Position numbers and translations under genes: made by a program. Of a stretch of 64,000 nt of DNA, positions 8,663 through 16,028 are shown one piece after another (position 1 is the stretch's first letter; each line of letters begins with the position of its first letter). The notes beneath the pieces were generated by a model that saw nothing but the letters and a program-made list of their open reading frames with translations, was not told the origin of the DNA and searched no databases. Origin of the DNA: Salinirubrum litoreum (GTDB lineage: Archaea; Halobacteriota; Halobacteria; Halobacteriales; Haloferacaceae); NCBI RefSeq assembly GCF_020567425.1, contig NZ_JAJCVJ010000002.1, forward strand, positions 1,343,068 to 1,407,067. Reading direction: 5' to 3'.

Positions 8663-8736
8663 GGGCCGATAGCTCAGTCAGGTTGAGCGCTCGGCTGATA
8701 ACCGGGAGGTCCACGGTTCAAATCCGTGTCGGCCCA
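8663..8736 (+). tRNA. tRNA-Ile (GAT)
   Basis: A 74-nt cloverleaf: acceptor GGGCCGA pairs with TCGGCCC, the anticodon stem is CTCGG/CCGGG around loop CTGATAA (anticodon GAT), and the T arm has GGTTCAAATCC. The discriminator is A at 8736; CCA is not encoded. A TATA-like CTTAACA lies about 30 nt upstream in the stretch beginning near 8625. There is no intron. Confidence 0.97.
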
Positions 8737-9236
8737 CTCCGATTCTCTCGTGTGTTTCGCTTTCGCAGAATCGTTTCTGGCGGTGTTTCGATCTCTCAGT
8801 CTTTGCTCTCACTTCGAGCGCATCCGCGTGATTCTGCTCGACTGCAAGCCGTGATCCGACAGCGGCGAAATTCGGACAGCCGCCGCACAGAAGCAGGACT
8901 ACGGCAGTTCGTGGTCGAGCAACCGTGTCGTGGAGTGGCGGGCCGGCGAGTGGAACCACCTCGACGGCGTACCGGAACCCGAGGCGGACGGAAGCGCATG
9001 ACAGCGTAGGCGTCCACCCGGTCCTCCACCGACACCCCCGGCGGCGAATACTACTATACTATTGGTGTCCACCGGGCCGGCGGCGCTGGAAACCCGGTCT
9101 CGCCGGGGGCCGGTTTTCGAAGTAGATCGGCGAATCGAGCGAAAACGACGCGAGAGGACTCAGAACGACGATAAACTCGAATATCGACAACAACAGAGCG
9201 GCGAACCGACTATGACACTGGCCGACGACGCGCGTT
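8737..9236. other. Intergenic stretch after tRNA-Ile, with a gene remnant
   Basis: No complete gene is supported over about 500 bp. On the plus strand 8855-9001 reads as a plausible gene end without a start codon (see the pseudogene entry). From 9040 to 9060 there is an A/T-rich CTACTATACTAT tract, and GGTCTCGCCGGGGGCC near 9090-9110 gives a GC-rich segment. I searched for a second copy of the tRNA 3' end in this gap and further on to 10985 and saw none. Confidence 0.5.
8855..9001 (+). pseudogene. Possible 3' fragment of a lost gene
   Basis: The frame following the stop at 8852-8854 translates to 48 residues with a natural haloarchaeal composition, containing QKQDYGSSWSSNRVVEW and WNHLDGVPEPEADGSA before TGA at 8999. 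No ATG, GTG or TTG lies upstream in frame except a late GTG, so a complete gene is not possible here. It looks like the C-terminal end of a protein whose 5' part was lost. No family recognised. Confidence 0.3.
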
Positions 9237-9422
9237 GTGCTGTGGGGCTGGCCGCCTCTCGTCGGGCTGGCGCTGGCCGTGATCGGCGTGGTGATCGATC
9301 ACGACATGGTGGCCGGAATCGGCCTGCTCGGGTTCTTCACCACGGTCGTCCTCGGCGAGTACACGGTCGAGGCGCTGAACAGGTTCCTGCTGTGGGTCCG
9401 GTACTACAGGATGCGATCATGA
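9237..9422 (+). CDS. Small two-helix membrane protein
   Basis: A 61-residue product from GTG 9237 (MLWGWPPLVGLALAVIGVVI), with hydrophobic segments at about 5-20 and 26-42 and a basic C-terminus (RYYRMRS). The stop TGA overlaps the ATG of the next gene (ATGA at 9419-9422), suggesting a translationally coupled pair. The residues and codons look coding, but no family was recognised. The start is uncertain because an out-of-frame ATG at 9212 precedes it. Confidence 0.55.
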   Translation: MLWGWPPLVGLALAVIGVVIDHDMVAGIGLLGFFTTVVLGEYTVEALNRFLLWVRYYRMRS

Positions 9423-9580
9423 ACGACGAACTGCTGAACGTCGCGGCGGGCGTCCTGCTCGGGATCGGCGCGCTGGCGATCAAGCAAGCGATCTTCCCCG
9501 ACGTGTCGGGACTCGTCCCCGGCATCGCGTTCGTGATCGGGGCCTACGCGGTCTCGACTCAGACCGACGACTCGTTGTAG
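9419..9580 (+). CDS. Small membrane protein, coupled to upstream gene
   Basis: A 53-residue protein (MNDELLNVAAGVLLGIGALA...) with two hydrophobic segments separated by KQAIFPDVSG; it ends AYAVSTQTDDSL. ATG 9419 overlaps the previous stop by four bases. A T6 run just after the stop (9593-9598) fits an archaeal terminator, so the two genes probably form one short transcript. Function unknown; such pairs are common in haloarchaeal mobile or viral regions, but nothing here proves that origin. Confidence 0.6.
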   Translation: MNDELLNVAAGVLLGIGALAIKQAIFPDVSGLVPGIAFVIGAYAVSTQTDDSL

Positions 9581-9590
9581 GTCTCGATAA

Positions 9591-9600
9591 CCTTTTTTGA
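9591..9600 (+). terminator. Oligo-T terminator after the small membrane gene pair
   Basis: CCTTTTTTGA at 9591-9600 lies 11 nt after the stop at 9580. T-tracts of this kind are the usual archaeal termination signal. Confidence 0.5.
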
Positions 9601-9678
9601 CAGCAGTTCGACCCGACAGCACGAGTAAGCGAGATCGATATCGTCCATGAAATCAAATTTTAGATCCCGAGCTCACAG

Positions 9679-9969
9679 ATGATAGGGATACGGAGGTGGG
9701 GGTGTCGTGCACTTGCTGAAGGATCAACCGTCGAATATTCCGTAGCAGTGGTGCTAAAAGTAGCAACTGAGCTATTCCTCTCGTTTGCGGTATCACTAGT
9801 GCTTGTCAATGCGGTCGTATTTTTTGGTGGGATCAGTGAACTAACCTCTCTGAGTAGCGAGCCTATCGGAAATTTGCCCCTCATCGCAGTCACCCTGCTG
9901 TTTTACAGACAAGCAATAGCTTGTACGTATATCAACGCCGATATACACAGGGAAATAGAGGAGGATTAA
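9679..9969 (+). CDS. Small membrane protein in an AT-richer patch
   Basis: A 96-residue product starting MIGIRRWGCRALAEGSTVEY; the start could also lie at a later codon (GTG near VEYSVAVV). Two hydrophobic segments are seen, about 20-50 and 63-78, and an acidic C-terminus (DIHREIEED). The codon use is visibly less GC-biased than the neighbours (ATA, TTT, GTA occur), a sign of recent acquisition. Its 3' end overlaps the convergent gene at 9966 by four bases. No family recognised. Confidence 0.55.
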   Translation: MIGIRRWGCRALAEGSTVEYSVAVVLKVATELFLSFAVSLVLVNAVVFFGGISELTSLSSEPIGNLPLIAVTLLFYRQAIACTYINADIHREIEED

Positions 9970-10592
9970 CTCCAGACCATGCTGTCAATGTCGTCACGAG
10001 CAGATCGAGCTATTTCTTTGGGGATGTCTTGAGCAAGGATAACCAACACTAGGAGTAGGTATGCAATATAGTACCCTAGATTCGCAAATGAGATTCCTAC
10101 GCCTTTACCGAATTTTCTCTTCGTATATCGACGTGAGTTTCTCCCCACCCAAGCATCTACGACCGGGCCAATGATTGCGATCAGAACTCCAACAATCACG
10201 CCTTCTTCACTAAGTCCGGAAATAGCTCCAGAAAGCAGGCTCAACAGGGTGATTTCTGAGATTATCATACCGAACATTATCATCATCAGCCCACCCATGT
10301 AGATGATCGCTTCTTTTCGCGTCCAAGATTGCATTCTCTCCGCTACCTCTACTCCCTGGGCGATGTCTTTCTTGCCGGCGTGCCCCATCATGCCAGCTAA
10401 AAAGCCCAGAGTTGCGAGCCAAATAAACGGGGAAGCAGAAGGGTCAAGCCGGCCAATGATTATGCCGGCTATGACAGCACTCGGCACTACAAATATAGCC
10501 AGGATCATCGCCATCCCGATGTACCCAACAAAGGACTTAATCAGATACCCGATGGTGCCGTCAATCTCTGGATTCGGGTTATCGGTGCTCAT
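9966..10592 (-). CDS. Multi-pass membrane protein of unknown function
   Basis: A 208-residue protein from ATG 10592 (MSTDNPNPEIDGTIGYLIK). It has five or six hydrophobic segments (roughly 18-45, 53-72, 94-112, 117-150, 172-192). A basic cytoplasmic loop (RNSRRYTKRKFGKG) comes after the central helices, and a conserved-looking loop GHAGKKDIAQGVEVAERM precedes the third segment. The gene is AT-richer than its surroundings and convergent with the small gene to its left. I do not recognise the family. Together with 9679-9969 it makes a compositionally distinct island beside tRNA-Ile. Confidence 0.7.
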   Translation of the reverse strand: MSTDNPNPEIDGTIGYLIKSFVGYIGMAMILAIFVVPSAVIAGIIIGRLDPSASPFIWLATLGFLAGMMGHAGKKDIAQGVEVAERMQSWTRKEAIIYMGGLMMIMFGMIISEITLLSLLSGAISGLSEEGVIVGVLIAIIGPVVDAWVGRNSRRYTKRKFGKGVGISFANLGYYIAYLLLVLVILAQDIPKEIARSARDDIDSMVWS

Positions 10593-10984
10593 CAACTGGC
10601 CTTTGAGCGAGAGGAATTGTAAGTCTGTGGTCTGTATTTTTGACCCTATTTATCACGGACTGGCTAACCCGTCCAGAATCAGATCGTTAGATATTCACTG
10701 ATTTGTCCATTCACCAGGGATACTCTAAACGACCTCCTGAGTCGAACTGCATCCCAACAACCCACATCCACATTCGACACGAATCAACCGGGTCTCGTCG
10801 CAACCGAGACCGGTTCACTGTACCCAATGAAAACACGGTAAACCAGTCTCCACACAGCATGTCTGCTCCACGAACTATCCAGTGACTATTCCACCGACAT
10901 CACCGAGATACGGCTGTTTCAGAACCTGAAACTGACCAACCACTATTAGTATCTTGTGGCCGATAGGTCGAGGTAGACACCCCA
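10593..10984. promoter_or_regulatory. Pilin upstream region with an inverted repeat
   Basis: This 392-bp gap is AT-richer than the chromosome and holds no convincing gene. A perfect palindrome GTTTCAG-AAC-CTGAAAC occupies 10917-10933, ending about 11 bp before a TATA-like CTATTAG (10944-10950). The TATA is about 35 nt before the pilin start at 10985. The position upstream of the TATA fits an activator or operator site. A second imperfect hairpin (ACCGGGTCTCG / CGAGACCGGT) lies near 10788-10814. Confidence 0.45.
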
Positions 10985-11518
10985 ATGTCCTCCACTGCCG
11001 GGTCGGGCGACAACAGGGCGATCTCGCCGGTGATCGGGGTCGTGCTGATGGTCGCCATCGTCGTCGCCCTCGCCAGCATCTTCGGAGCCATCGCGCTCGG
11101 CTTCGAGGACAAGTTGCAGGAACCGGCCCCCGCAGGAGCGTACGAACGCGCCTACACCGCCAGCGGCGAGGGGAACACCGACGACCGGCCGTTCGTCGTC
11201 ATCACCCACCAGTTCGGGCAGTCGGCCGACGCGAGCAACATCCGGATCCAGGACGACGCCGGCAACTCGATCTACTGGGAGGACGTGTGGACCGGCGGCC
11301 CGGTCGTGAAGGTCGGCGAGTCGGTCCACATCGACGGCTTCGGGAGCGACTCCGTCCTGAACCCGATCTGTGACGCCGGCCAGACCTACTGGATCATCTG
11401 GGAGGACGACGACGGCGACGCGCTGACCGTCCAGAAGTGGACCGTCCCACGCGATCCGCGCCTGCCGCCGGGGTCCCCGTCCGACAGCGACGGTGACGGC
11501 ATCCCGAACTGGTGTTGA
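10985..11518 (+). CDS. Type IV pilin (PilA-like, archaeal pilin N-terminal domain)
   Basis: A 177-residue secreted pilin subunit. The class III signal is clear: a short polar head (MSSTAGSGDNR) then AISPVIGVVLMVAIVVALAS, the archaeal pilin/flagellin N-terminal signature cut before the hydrophobic stretch by a PibD-type peptidase. The hydrophobic helix forms the pilus core and the rest (35-177) would be a beta-rich head. Two features are unusual. There is a cysteine in the head (NPICDAGQ) and another as the last residue, and a DSDGDGIPN motif of thrombospondin type 3 calcium-binding form just precedes that final Cys. No pilus assembly ATPase or membrane gene is adjacent, so it must rely on machinery elsewhere. 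Confidence 0.87.
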   Translation: MSSTAGSGDNRAISPVIGVVLMVAIVVALASIFGAIALGFEDKLQEPAPAGAYERAYTASGEGNTDDRPFVVITHQFGQSADASNIRIQDDAGNSIYWEDVWTGGPVVKVGESVHIDGFGSDSVLNPICDAGQTYWIIWEDDDGDALTVQKWTVPRDPRLPPGSPSDSDGDGIPNWC

Positions 11519-11817
11519 GGCCCCTTTTGTCGCGCCGAGTCGCCGGACTCGTTCGACGTCACAGGCCACCCCGAGCACAACGGGGTCGTGTCGCTCTCGA
11601 CGGTACGCACCGAGCAGGCGAACGAAGGTCGGGCGGGCGGCGGCCTCCCTGCCGAACCACGGGAGACCGCGAGAATCGACGTCGGCGATAGTGGAGACTC
11701 GTCCGCGAGGCGCTGTCCGATTTCGTCGACCGATCCGGCTCTCTCCCGGCCATCGTCGCCGGTGAGTGCCGCGGCCTCGAAGTCGCTACGGTCCCGCCGG
11801 AGGAGCACCCCCGCCAG
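11519..11817. other. Gap between pilin and arsC-like gene
   Basis: About 300 bp without a firm gene. GGCCCCTTTTG just after the pilin stop could terminate it. The reverse strand, reading from a GTG near 11808, gives a gene-like stretch (DFEAAALTGDDGRERAGSVD, then EIGQRLADE) that degrades towards the pilin gene. This could be a remnant following the arsC-like gene, but no family was recognised. Confidence 0.4.
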
Positions 11818-12288
11818 TCACTCGGCGTCGCCGAACAGTTCGTCGAACAGCGCCGCAACCCGCGCCTCGACGTCGTCTCGAATCGCCCGTACCGCCTCCA
11901 GTGGCCGGCCGTCCGGGTCGTCGAGCGCCCAGTCGCGGGCGTCACCGCGCCACGTCGCAGGACAGATACCCTCTGCCGAACAGCCCATCGTCAACACCAC
12001 GTCCACGTCGAGCAGTTCCTCGCGGCCGATTTCGCGGGGCGTCCGGTCGGCGACCGAGATGCCGACCTCCTCCAGGACGGTCACGACCTCCTCGTGAACG
12101 TGGTCCGCGGGGTCGGTGCCGCCGGTCCTGACGTCGATCCGGTCGCCGAGTGCTCGGCGGTCGCGTTCCCGTTCGGCGAACGCGGCCGCCATCTGACTCC
12201 GCCCCGCGTTCTGGACGCAGACGAACGCGACCGTGATCGGGTCGTCGGCTGTGCCGGTCGGCAGGTCGGCCGTCGTGGTGTCTGCCAT
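11818..12288 (-). CDS. arsC: Low-molecular-weight phosphatase / arsenate reductase (ArsC) family
   Basis: A 156-residue protein starting at ATG 12288. The P-loop CVQNAGRSQ (24-32) is the low-molecular-weight phosphatase signature in the form found in thioredoxin-coupled arsenate reductases. DPADHVHEEVVTVLEE and LTMGCSAEGICPATW supply further conserved cysteines, and WALDDPDGRPLEAVRAIRD is the usual Asp-containing end. In this family arsenate is reduced to arsenite through a cysteine relay. No arsenite pump or ArsR gene is adjacent, so arsenate reduction versus phosphatase activity rests on the family motif only. Confidence 0.82.
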   Translation of the reverse strand: MADTTTADLPTGTADDPITVAFVCVQNAGRSQMAAAFAERERDRRALGDRIDVRTGGTDPADHVHEEVVTVLEEVGISVADRTPREIGREELLDVDVVLTMGCSAEGICPATWRGDARDWALDDPDGRPLEAVRAIRDDVEARVAALFDELFGDAE

Positions 12289-12369
12289 CGTCTCGCAGTA
12301 TCCGACCGGCGGAGATAACCGTTCCTCTCCCGCCGACCGTTTCAAATACCAGACGACTCTACGAGACGT

Positions 12370-14049
12370 ATGGACCTGTCCAGCCTCGGGAGCGAGGGTC
12401 CCCTGTTCAAAGCCCGCGAGACAGTCCGCATCTTCCTCGACCGGCGGCCGCCGATCCGCGACCTCCTGGCGAGTCGCTCTCCCACGTTCGATCGACTACA
12501 CGCGGTCGTCCCCTCGACCGCGACGACCGGCGAGGCGGTCGACCTGACGGTACAGGCGTGGGACGAGTACGAGCGCCTGCTCGACGACTTCGACGGGACG
12601 GTCTCGGTGACGGCGACCGACCCCGACGCCTCGGTGCCAGCGACGGTCCGGTTCGACGCCTACAACGGCGGGGTCCGCACCGAGACCGGCCTGTGCTTCG
12701 AGACGCCCGGTACGCACTACCTGACGCTGACGAACGAGCAGACCGGCGAGTCGTTCCACAGCAACCCGATCCGCGTCTTCGCGGACGAACCCGACTTTCG
12801 GCTCTACTGGGGCGACATCCACCTGCACTCGATCCTCTCTGACGGCGTCGGGTCGATGGCGAAGGGCTACCGGTTCGGTCGTGACGTGATGGACCTCGAC
12901 GTGGCCGCGTTCACCGACCACGACACGATGGGCTTCTTCATCCCGCCGTCGCTCCAGCGCAAGCGGATGCACGACGGCCTGTTCGACCGGATGAAGCGAA
13001 CGACCGAGGAGTTCCACGAGGACGGCGAGTTCGTCACGCTGTTCGGCTACGAGTGGACGAAACAGCCCAACGTCGGCGGCCACATCAACGTCTACTTCGA
13101 CGACACCCAGTCGGCGGAACTGTTCGACTCCCACGACCCCGAGACGGACACCTACGAGAAGCTCTGGGCGCGCCTGCGCGAGTGGAACGACGCCCACGAG
13201 ACGGACGTCGTCTCCATCCCGCACCACCCGGCCGAGGCGATGTACCCCTTCGACTTCTCCGAGATGGCGTACGACGACGAGATGGCCCCCCTCGTCGAGG
13301 TGTACTCCCAGTGGGGCTCCAGCGAGCGACCGGGCAGCGACGGGAACCAGTACCCACTGGAGATGGGGCAAGGGGAGATGAACGAACCGGGCCACTACGT
13401 GCAGGACGCCCTCCAGATGGGCTACCGCGTCGGGATGAACGCCTCGGCCGACTACCACGGCCCGCATCCGGGCCACTCGCTGATCCACGCGAAGCCACAC
13501 CTTCCCTCCCTCTCGGAGTGGCTGGAGGACGGCCTCGGCTGGGGGCTGATCTGGCGCGTCTGGAACGAGCGCTCGTACCCCGGCGGTCTGCACGCCTTCT
13601 ACGCCCCCGAGTTGACCCGCGAGGCCATCTTCGACAGTCTCCAGTCCCGGCGGGTGTACGGCACGACCCAGCCACACCGCATCGTCGTCGACTTCCGGAT
13701 CGACGACCAGCGTGTCGGCGAGGCGGACAGCGAGGTGTCGATTCCCGAGGCCGACGCCGCCCGCGAGGTGACCGTCGAGGCGGCCGGGACCGCGCCCATC
13801 GAGCGCGTCGAACTGGTCAAGAACAACGCGGTCTGGCACGAGTACGCGGGCACCGACGACCCGGACGCCGACCTCGACAGCTACACCGCCGACCTGTCGT
13901 GGACCGACGACGCGCCGGTCGAGGGGATGCGCTGGGACGAGGAGCGCGGGACCGACGACGACACCTACTACGTCCGCCTGACGCAGGCCGACGGTGGGAT
14001 GGCGTGGGCCGGCCCGATCTGGGTCACGGTCGCGGACGCAGACGACTGA
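12370..14049 (+). CDS. DUF3604 metal-dependent hydrolase (PHP-like)
   Basis: A 559-residue protein. An N-terminal beta region (45-138) precedes the PHP-type metal site GDIHLHS (148-154) followed by AFTDHD (180-185). Further His/Asp residues occur in IPHHPAEA and NASADYHGPHPGH. This is the layout of DUF3604, a large PHP-superfamily hydrolase group whose substrates are unknown. No signal peptide or membrane segment is seen, so it is likely cytoplasmic. The C-terminal 90 residues form another beta domain. ATG 12370 follows a TTCAAATACC TATA-like stretch about 25 nt upstream, suggesting a leaderless message. Confidence 0.85.
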   Translation: MDLSSLGSEGPLFKARETVRIFLDRRPPIRDLLASRSPTFDRLHAVVPSTATTGEAVDLTVQAWDEYERLLDDFDGTVSVTATDPDASVPATVRFDAYNGGVRTETGLCFETPGTHYLTLTNEQTGESFHSNPIRVFADEPDFRLYWGDIHLHSILSDGVGSMAKGYRFGRDVMDLDVAAFTDHDTMGFFIPPSLQRKRMHDGLFDRMKRTTEEFHEDGEFVTLFGYEWTKQPNVGGHINVYFDDTQSAELFDSHDPETDTYEKLWARLREWNDAHETDVVSIPHHPAEAMYPFDFSEMAYDDEMAPLVEVYSQWGSSERPGSDGNQYPLEMGQGEMNEPGHYVQDALQMGYRVGMNASADYHGPHPGHSLIHAKPHLPSLSEWLEDGLGWGLIWRVWNERSYPGGLHAFYAPELTREAIFDSLQSRRVYGTTQPHRIVVDFRIDDQRVGEADSEVSIPEADAAREVTVEAAGTAPIERVELVKNNAVWHEYAGTDDPDADLDSYTADLSWTDDAPVEGMRWDEERGTDDDTYYVRLTQADGGMAWAGPIWVTVADADD

Positions 14050-14075
14050 GACGCGAGAGTGTTCGCGGTGACCGA

Positions 14076-15116
14076 CTACCTCGGTGCCGACACCACGGCG
14101 GTCCCGTCGTCGGCTTCCGCCACGCTCACCTCGAATCCGAACGCGCGGATCGTCTCGCAGTTCGTCCGGACGTGGTCGGTGACACGCGGGACGCGAACCG
14201 CGCCGCCGGCGAGCGCAAGCGGGACCAGCAGTTGATCGGCGAGGTGTGTGTCGACCGGCGGGGCGTGGGCACGTTCGGGTCCCCCGTCGAGCCACGCCAG
14301 CAGTGGCTCCACGGCACGTTCGGCGATCTGTTCTGCGGGGACGCCCTTCTCCCCGAGTGCGTCGAACCCCGCCCGCCCCGGCGCACAGTCGGCGACGACC
14401 GCGATCGCGGAACCGGGCGATGCGGTCTCGTCGTAGCCGATTCGGGGCTCGGCGACCGCGAGGTCGGGAGCGCTCTCGCCCAGCGCCTCGACTGCGGTGT
14501 CGGCCTGTCGCTCCGCGACTTCGGGGTCGGCCAGCGACTCGCTGGCGACCGAGTAGACTGCCACGGAGTCGACCGGGCCGCGGTCGGTCAGGTCGAGCGG
14601 GCTGGGGTCGCTCGGGTGGACGGTCAGCGTCGCCTCGCCGCCGCCGGCGGGGTAGAAGCCGCGCCGGGCGACAGACAGGTCGGCGTCGAGACCGTGCTCG
14701 GCAAGCAGCGGGAGTTTCGCGTGCCGGAGGAAGTCGGCTGTCGGCGACCACGCCACGTCGGTCCCGCCGTGGGCGGTGACGGTCAGCGACTCGTCCAGCG
14801 CGACCGCGAGTGGGAGGACGACGTCGAACAGCAGGGTGACGCTCCCGGCCGTCTGGAGGTCGATCTCGACCGGGTCGCTGGCGACCGTCTCGGGGGCGAA
14901 CTCGACCGCTGTCGTGCCGACGTCGTCGCCCGTCACGTCGGCGTCGCCGATCTCACCGGCGAGTCGGACCGCGCCCCGGTGCTGGTGTTTCAGGCCGGGG
15001 TTCGGGCGGTTGGCGCGCACGTCGGTCATCCGGAAGGCCTCGCCGGTGACGAGCGACAGGGAGAGGGCGGTTCTGAGTTGCTGGCCGCCGCCGGCCGCGC
15101 CGTCGAGTTCGAGCAT
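14076..15116 (-). CDS. rtcA: RNA 3'-terminal phosphate cyclase
   Basis: A 346-residue enzyme starting at ATG 15116. It begins with the family signature LELDGAAGGGQQLRTALSLS; Arg and Gln here contact the RNA end. AGSVTLLFDVVLPLAV and RRGFYPAGGGEATL are the inner conserved parts. The expected catalytic histidine is in VDTHLADQLLVPLAL near residue 290. RtcA converts a 3'-phosphate RNA end into a 2',3'-cyclic phosphate using ATP, through an enzyme-AMP intermediate. Length matches the family. No rtcB is adjacent. Confidence 0.93.
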   Translation of the reverse strand: MLELDGAAGGGQQLRTALSLSLVTGEAFRMTDVRANRPNPGLKHQHRGAVRLAGEIGDADVTGDDVGTTAVEFAPETVASDPVEIDLQTAGSVTLLFDVVLPLAVALDESLTVTAHGGTDVAWSPTADFLRHAKLPLLAEHGLDADLSVARRGFYPAGGGEATLTVHPSDPSPLDLTDRGPVDSVAVYSVASESLADPEVAERQADTAVEALGESAPDLAVAEPRIGYDETASPGSAIAVVADCAPGRAGFDALGEKGVPAEQIAERAVEPLLAWLDGGPERAHAPPVDTHLADQLLVPLALAGGAVRVPRVTDHVRTNCETIRAFGFEVSVAEADDGTAVVSAPR

Positions 15117-15217
15117 GGGGTGGTGGTTCGTGGCCCCGAGTCGTAGGTGTACGGGTACGGAGAGATCGGTGGATACGCCGGATAGAACACTGCCGAATCG
15201 GTCTTCGAGGTGGAGTC

Positions 15218-15470
15218 GGTCGAATCGGTCGCAGACGGCGAGCGGTGAAAGCCCCCGGTCTCTCGACCCGCCGCGTCTGGTGAGACCTCCGGTCTCGCCC
15301 TGTCACCGGCGCGGCGCGCCGGTTTCCAGCGGGACCTCCGGTCCCGCCCGGCTTTCGTCGTCGGGGCGGGATCGAGATTCTGGAGAGCGAAGCTCTCCAA
15401 CGTCTCGTTCACTTCGTTCACGAGACCGCCGGCCCCTTTCGGTCCCACCCGAGTGTGCGAACGCTCACGT
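15218..15470 (-). repeat. Dispersed hairpin element, copy A
   Basis: Read on the reverse strand it starts with GGGTGGGACCGAAAGGGGC (near 15450) and ends with GGGGGCTTTCACCGCTCG, then CGTCTGCGACCGATTCGAC. Between them lie perfect hairpins at about 15279-15299, 15305-15323, 15329-15347, 15382-15398 and 15402-15426. Most have direct counterparts in copy C (same arms, same order when read in element orientation). The arm pair GGTCTC/GAGACC next to the conserved ends closes the array. This copy lacks the 5' module (CCAGTCG...CTGGCGCG) seen in B, C and D. Confidence 0.85.
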
Positions 15471-15694
15471 CGCTACTAGTCGTCACCCGGCGAATCGTCT
15501 GTCGATTGGGAACCCAGCAATCGCAGTACGCCCCGAACCTCCCCGACTGCCGACGACGCGACCCGCGAGCAGATCCTCACGGTGTTCGGACACTGCTCGG
15601 TGCCGGTCGTCGACGGGTCGCGTCCTGTCGGGGTCTTGGCTGTCGTCGGCTGTTCGGGTGACGAGTGTGGCGTGCGCTTCCCCTCAGAGTCCGG

Positions 15695-15950
15695 CGCGCG
15701 CGTCGTGGTCGCGCGCGATGGAGGCGAACGCGGGCGGTGCGGAGAGCGTTCGCCGAGGCTGGGGCGGTCGAGGTGCGGTGCGGTCGCGGTTCCGCTGGGA
15801 GGTGCGCTACTAACAGTAGCGGTGCTGTCGCGGTCTGCTGTGCTGTTCGCGGTCGCTGTTGCCGTGCTGTCGTGATTCGCAGTGCTGTCGCTGTCTGCTG
15901 TGCCGTCGGAGTTGCGGTTCCAGTGGTGTCGCGGTCGTCTCGCTCAACCC
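15695..15950 (+). repeat. Palindrome plus low-complexity repeat module, copy 1
   Basis: A GC palindrome (GCGCGCG...CGCGCG near 15696-15718) is followed by GAGGCGAACGCGGGCGGTGC and GAGAGCG..CGAGGCTGGGG, then by a tract built from GCGGTGCTGTCGCGGT and TGCTGTGCTG words up to about 15930. The first 60 bp match a second copy at about 30428-30490 at most positions. It stops about 80 bp before the DUF2103 gene. Confidence 0.8.
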
Positions 15951-16028
15951 CCTTACAGTCCCACCTCGGTTCACCCGCTCCTCGCGTCGAACGAACGCAC
16001 TTATCCACTCCCGCACCCCACCACCGAT

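Larger units (their letters stand above)
15117..16028. other. 912-bp gene-free gap with two dispersed repeat modules
   Basis: The gap separates rtcA from the DUF2103 gene and holds no convincing protein gene. It contains hairpin element A (15218-15470) and, after about 230 bp of plain GC-rich sequence, the palindrome/low-complexity module (about 15695-15950). A TATA-like ACGCACTTATCC lies about 30 nt before the DUF2103 start at 16029. Confidence 0.7.

Noticed and set aside
10703-10885. 60-residue frame upstream of the pilin
   Set aside because: Residues (many His, Ser, Asn, Pro) and codons are not like haloarchaeal proteins, and it lies in a probable control region.
8663-10984. Provirus or integrative element at tRNA-Ile
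   Set aside because: No integrase, no duplicated tRNA end and no virus-type protein could be found; kept only as a weak island suggestion.
12496-14751. Very long open frame on the reverse strand opposite the DUF3604 gene
   Set aside because: It is the GC-rich mirror of the plus-strand gene and the start of rtcA; the product is Arg/Val/Asp-rich low complexity with no domain, while both real genes have clear motifs.
15455-15950. Several short frames through the low-complexity tract before DUF2103
   Set aside because: They translate as Val-Ala-Leu or Arg-Thr repeats from the GCGGTGCTGTCGCGG words and end without domain; the DNA repeat is the feature.
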